Shown: positions 61,962 to 64,000 of the stretch, in pieces | Position numbering within the stretch: position 1 is the stretch's first letter | How the letters are laid out: the number at the start of each line of letters is the position of its first letter | NCBI RefSeq assembly: GCF_002577195.1 | Contig: NZ_NULG01000007.1 | Location: 1-64,000 of the forward strand | Direction: 5' to 3' | DNA from: Bacillus sp. AFS041924 | Lineage (GTDB): Bacteria > Bacillota > Bacilli > Bacillales > Bacillaceae_G | Length of the DNA stretch: 64,000 nucleotides | Program-made: the position numbers and the translations under genes | Notes under the pieces: model-generated | What the model saw: only the letters and a program-made list of their open reading frames with translations | Database searches by the model: none | Told to the model about the DNA's origin: nothing

Positions 61962-62561
61962 TTAATTTAGTTGAATAATATGTTTCAAAAATCCAAAACC
62001 ATCATTATATTCAATTTCAATAATACATCCATTACTCGTGTAAACTTTCCAAAAATGACTTAAATCTAACTTAAGTAAATTTAAGAGTAATAGCTTCATA
62101 ATTCCTCCATGCGATACTACTATTAAATCTTCGTTTTTCAATCTAATATCACGACAAAATGTATCTACGCGTTTTGCGCACTGCGCTAAGCTTTCCCCAT
62201 TCGGAATTTGAAAATGAATCAAATCTTGATTCCACTTTTCAACAATTTCAGGTACTTCGTTTAAAAGATCAGTATATGATTTCCCTTCAAATACCCCAAA
62301 ATTAGTCTCCTTTAATCGAGGCTCAACTATTGATGTTTCTCGTATTAATTCTCCAATCGCATCGCTTAATATTGTGCATCTACGAAGTGGGCTAGAATAC
62401 AAAGTATAACGTGAAGTAGGATCTATCATTTTTGTTAACTGAGTAATCACATCACCTATTTGACTTAAGCCTCTTTCTGTTAAATCAAAATCAGTCATCC
62501 CTGCGTAAACCTTTTGTTTATTTCCAATGCTCTCTGTATGCCTAATTAAAAATATTCTCAT
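61962..62561 (-). CDS. cobC: Histidine phosphatase, CobC-type alpha-ribazole phosphatase
   Basis: A 199-residue phosphoglycerate-mutase-like phosphatase: RHTES (catalytic His near residue 7), YAGMTDFDLTERGLSQ (about 19-34), SSPLRRC and the second His in VVSHGGIMKL (about 147-156). In this operon it should remove the 5'-phosphate from adenosylcobalamin phosphate or from alpha-ribazole phosphate. Its start overlaps the cobS stop by four bases. Length fits CobC. Confidence 0.88.
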   Translation of the reverse strand: MRIFLIRHTESIGNKQKVYAGMTDFDLTERGLSQIGDVITQLTKMIDPTSRYTLYSSPLRRCTILSDAIGELIRETSIVEPRLKETNFGVFEGKSYTDLLNEVPEIVEKWNQDLIHFQIPNGESLAQCAKRVDTFCRDIRLKNEDLIVVSHGGIMKLLLLNLLKLDLSHFWKVYTSNGCIIEIEYNDGFGFLKHIIQLN

Positions 62562-63298
62562 ACTAATCGCTCACCAATAACAGCAAAAATTAAAAAGCAT
62601 AATTGGGAGATTTCAATTGTAAATCCAATTACATCCCCTGTAATTCCACCTATTTTTCGACTTATTCTCTTCGTTACAAATACGATAAAAACAAACGTAA
62701 TACAGATTGCGAAAATAATTCCTAATTCATTGATCAGGATACTACTTAAACAAATAAGTAGTATATAGCCAATTAAAACAACTAATGAACTCGACTTTTT
62801 TGCTTCAATTATAAATTGACTTCCAAATCCTTCATTTCTAGCATATGTACTTATTCTACAAGTGAATAGCGCGATACATCTCCCAATAATCGGAAATAAA
62901 AATATGACAAATGTTGTGCTCTTTGATAAAAATAACCAATCACCTAAAAATAATACAATTAACGAAATGACTCCAAAAGCACCAATGTGACTATCTTTCA
63001 TAATTTCTAGTATTCTTTCTTTTGATCGATAACTAAATATTCCATCTGACGTGTCAGCTACCCCATCAAAATGTAATCCACCTGTTAAGAATAAATAAAA
63101 TATTAGTATAAGAAATGCACTTGCTTCATTGTCCAAAATTAACGAAATACCACTATTCAAACTAACGAGTAAAATACCAAATAGGACGCCTACTAAAGGA
63201 ACTAATCTAATTCCCTTTCCTAGTTCAGCTTCGATAAACTCATAGTTTTTCACTGGAACGCTTGAAAAGAAACTGAGGATCATTTTAAATCGATTCAT
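62558..63298 (-). CDS. cobS: Adenosylcobinamide-GDP ribazoletransferase
   Basis: A 246-residue polytopic membrane enzyme that joins AdoGDP-cobinamide with alpha-ribazole (phosphate) to make cobalamin (phosphate). FFSSVPV near residue 10, the acidic GGLHFDGVADTSDGIFSYRSKERILEIMKDSHIGAFG block (about 73-109, in type) with its metal-binding aspartates, and GRCIALF are the CobS signatures. Ten bases downstream of cobU, start behind AGGGGTAACGAC, and overlapping cobC. Confidence 0.93.
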   Translation of the reverse strand: MNRFKMILSFFSSVPVKNYEFIEAELGKGIRLVPLVGVLFGILLVSLNSGISLILDNEASAFLILIFYLFLTGGLHFDGVADTSDGIFSYRSKERILEIMKDSHIGAFGVISLIVLFLGDWLFLSKSTTFVIFLFPIIGRCIALFTCRISTYARNEGFGSQFIIEAKKSSSLVVLIGYILLICLSSILINELGIIFAICITFVFIVFVTKRISRKIGGITGDVIGFTIEISQLCFLIFAVIGERLV

Positions 63299-63308
63299 GT
63301 CGTTACCC

Positions 63309-63875
63309 CTACTTAATTCTTAAAGGTATACCAGCTGTGACAAGTATAACCTCTTGTGCCTTTGATGCTATTTTTTGATTCATCCGCCCAGCAATATCTC
63401 TAAAAATCCTTCCTAAACGATAAGAAGGAACTAAACCATACCCTACTTCATTCGTGACAATTATTAGTGTTTTACTATGCTGATCACACAAGTCGATCAA
63501 CTCGTTCACTACAACTTCTATACCTAGTTCTAGCTTATTTATTTGCTTATTATTAATCTTTTCAAAATCAACATCAGTATAATGATCAAACATTAAATTT
63601 GTTATCATAACTGTCATACAATCTACTAATACATACTTCGATTGTAGAAATTCTTCATTCGTTTTTAGCTGATTGAACTGTTTATAGCGCTCAATAGTAT
63701 GCCAATTGTTCGGACGATCGTCTTGATGTCTTTTAATTCTTTCATTCATATCTCCATCAAAAGGGATTGCTGTGGCAATATAAACGACATCATTTTCGTC
63801 TGTTTGCATTTCTTTTATTCGTCTTTCTGCATAGGAACTCTTTCCACTCCGAGCTCCACCTATTACAAGAATCAC
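63309..63875 (-). CDS. cobU: Adenosylcobinamide kinase / guanylyltransferase
   Basis: A 188-residue bifunctional enzyme that phosphorylates adenosylcobinamide and then transfers GMP. Walker A GGARSGKSSYAERR (about residues 6-19), YIATAIPFDGDMNERIKRHQDDRPNNWHTIE with the guanylylated His (about 32-62), VDCMTVMITNLMFD and the C-terminal IVTNEVGYGLVP are diagnostic. Start GTG, with a weak GGTGGTGAAGAT site. First complete gene of the operon in the window, preceded by the end of another membrane gene. Confidence 0.93.
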   Translation of the reverse strand: MILVIGGARSGKSSYAERRIKEMQTDENDVVYIATAIPFDGDMNERIKRHQDDRPNNWHTIERYKQFNQLKTNEEFLQSKYVLVDCMTVMITNLMFDHYTDVDFEKINNKQINKLELGIEVVVNELIDLCDQHSKTLIIVTNEVGYGLVPSYRLGRIFRDIAGRMNQKIASKAQEVILVTAGIPLRIK

Positions 63876-63928
63876 ATCTTCACCACCATGTATAAAATAA
63901 TTAAGCTTAAGGATTGATCTGGTTCTAA

Positions 63929-64000
63929 TTATCCTAGCTCTCCGATTACAAATAAACCGACTAATAATACGATGATTACTATCACTGAACTAATTATTCT
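63929..64000 (-). CDS. C-terminal end of a membrane protein (cut by window edge)
   Basis: The minus strand carries an open frame of 23 codons plus TAA running off the window end. It encodes a single hydrophobic stretch (SSVIVIIVLLVGLFVIG) and ends GELG. It could be the tail of a membrane protein upstream of cobU or a very small membrane protein. Nothing more can be said. It lies 53 bases before cobU on the same strand. Confidence 0.45.
   Translation of the reverse strand, partial: RIISSVIVIIVLLVGLFVIGELG

Noticed and set aside
1-64000. tRNA or rRNA genes, prophage or complete insertion sequence
   Set aside because: I looked for tRNA-like and rRNA-like sequence and for transposase or integrase motifs in the translated frames and found none.

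Overview
The window is low-GC, AT-rich chromosomal DNA of an endospore-forming Bacillaceae bacterium (a Bacillus-like genus; I cannot fix genus or species). The reasons are spoVR and yhdB-type sporulation-era genes, AGGAGG-type ribosome binding sites throughout, TTG/GTG starts, mprF, a comC-type prepilin peptidase, an immune inhibitor A protease, and gene neighbourhoods like those of Bacillus subtilis (spoVR/yhdB/pgcA/yhdF, yhbD with a bactofilin, ohrR-ohrA). There is no rRNA, tRNA, prophage, CRISPR array or intact insertion sequence. Start coordinates were moved where a Shine-Dalgarno sequence clearly selects an internal codon.

Layout. 1-10 kb: a duplicated 3' fragment of spoVR, two small unknown genes, intact spoVR, yhdB, phosphoglucomutase pgcA, a DUF1540 protein, an SDR oxidoreductase, a purine permease behind a likely PurR box, a very Cys-rich small protein and a patatin-like lipase. 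10-20 kb: penicillin-acylase family enzyme, thioredoxin-like protein, comC, an NlpC/P60 hydrolase, oligo-1,6-glucosidase, a yhbD-bactofilin pair and an alkyltransferase-like protein. 20-31 kb: FTR1 permease, HesB-like protein, an RR-HK-RND efflux cassette, a cyclic-di-AMP (ydaO-type) riboswitch in front of a 59-residue membrane protein gene that is easy to miss, a pentapeptide-repeat protein, and an anti-sigma gene behind a frameshifted sigma-factor gene. 31-41 kb: mprF, ohrR-ohrA, a FetAB-like exporter and a Fur-boxed siderophore uptake system. 42-50 kb: a tctCBA tricarboxylate transporter with a CitA/DcuS-type two-component system, then immune inhibitor A. 50-59 kb: 3-methyladenine glycosylase, glpD with a leader terminator, another two-component system, an MFS transporter and a GNAT-like protein. 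59-64 kb: an AlkC-type DNA glycosylase and a cobalamin salvage operon (cobU-cobS-cobC-cblT-cblS).

How the genes work together. Three groups stand out. Metal handling: Fur-controlled siderophore import, FTR1 iron permease, FetAB-like export. Damage tolerance: ohrR-ohrA for organic peroxides; Aag, AlkC and ATL for alkylated DNA; SwrC-like RND and MprF for membrane-active compounds. Carbon use: tctCBA with its sensor pair and a cre site, glpD with attenuation, an alpha-glucosidase with LacI/CcpA-like operators. The cob/cbl genes form a coherent pathway that salvages cobinamide and alpha-ribazole rather than making B12 de novo, as far as this window shows.

The least expected items are the riboswitch-controlled mini-gene at 27.4-27.9 kb, phased 20/21-bp intergenic tandem repeats at three places, a tandem pair of related hairpins at 15.2 kb, the broken sigma factor with intact anti-sigma, and two genes whose best-placed start codon is ATA.
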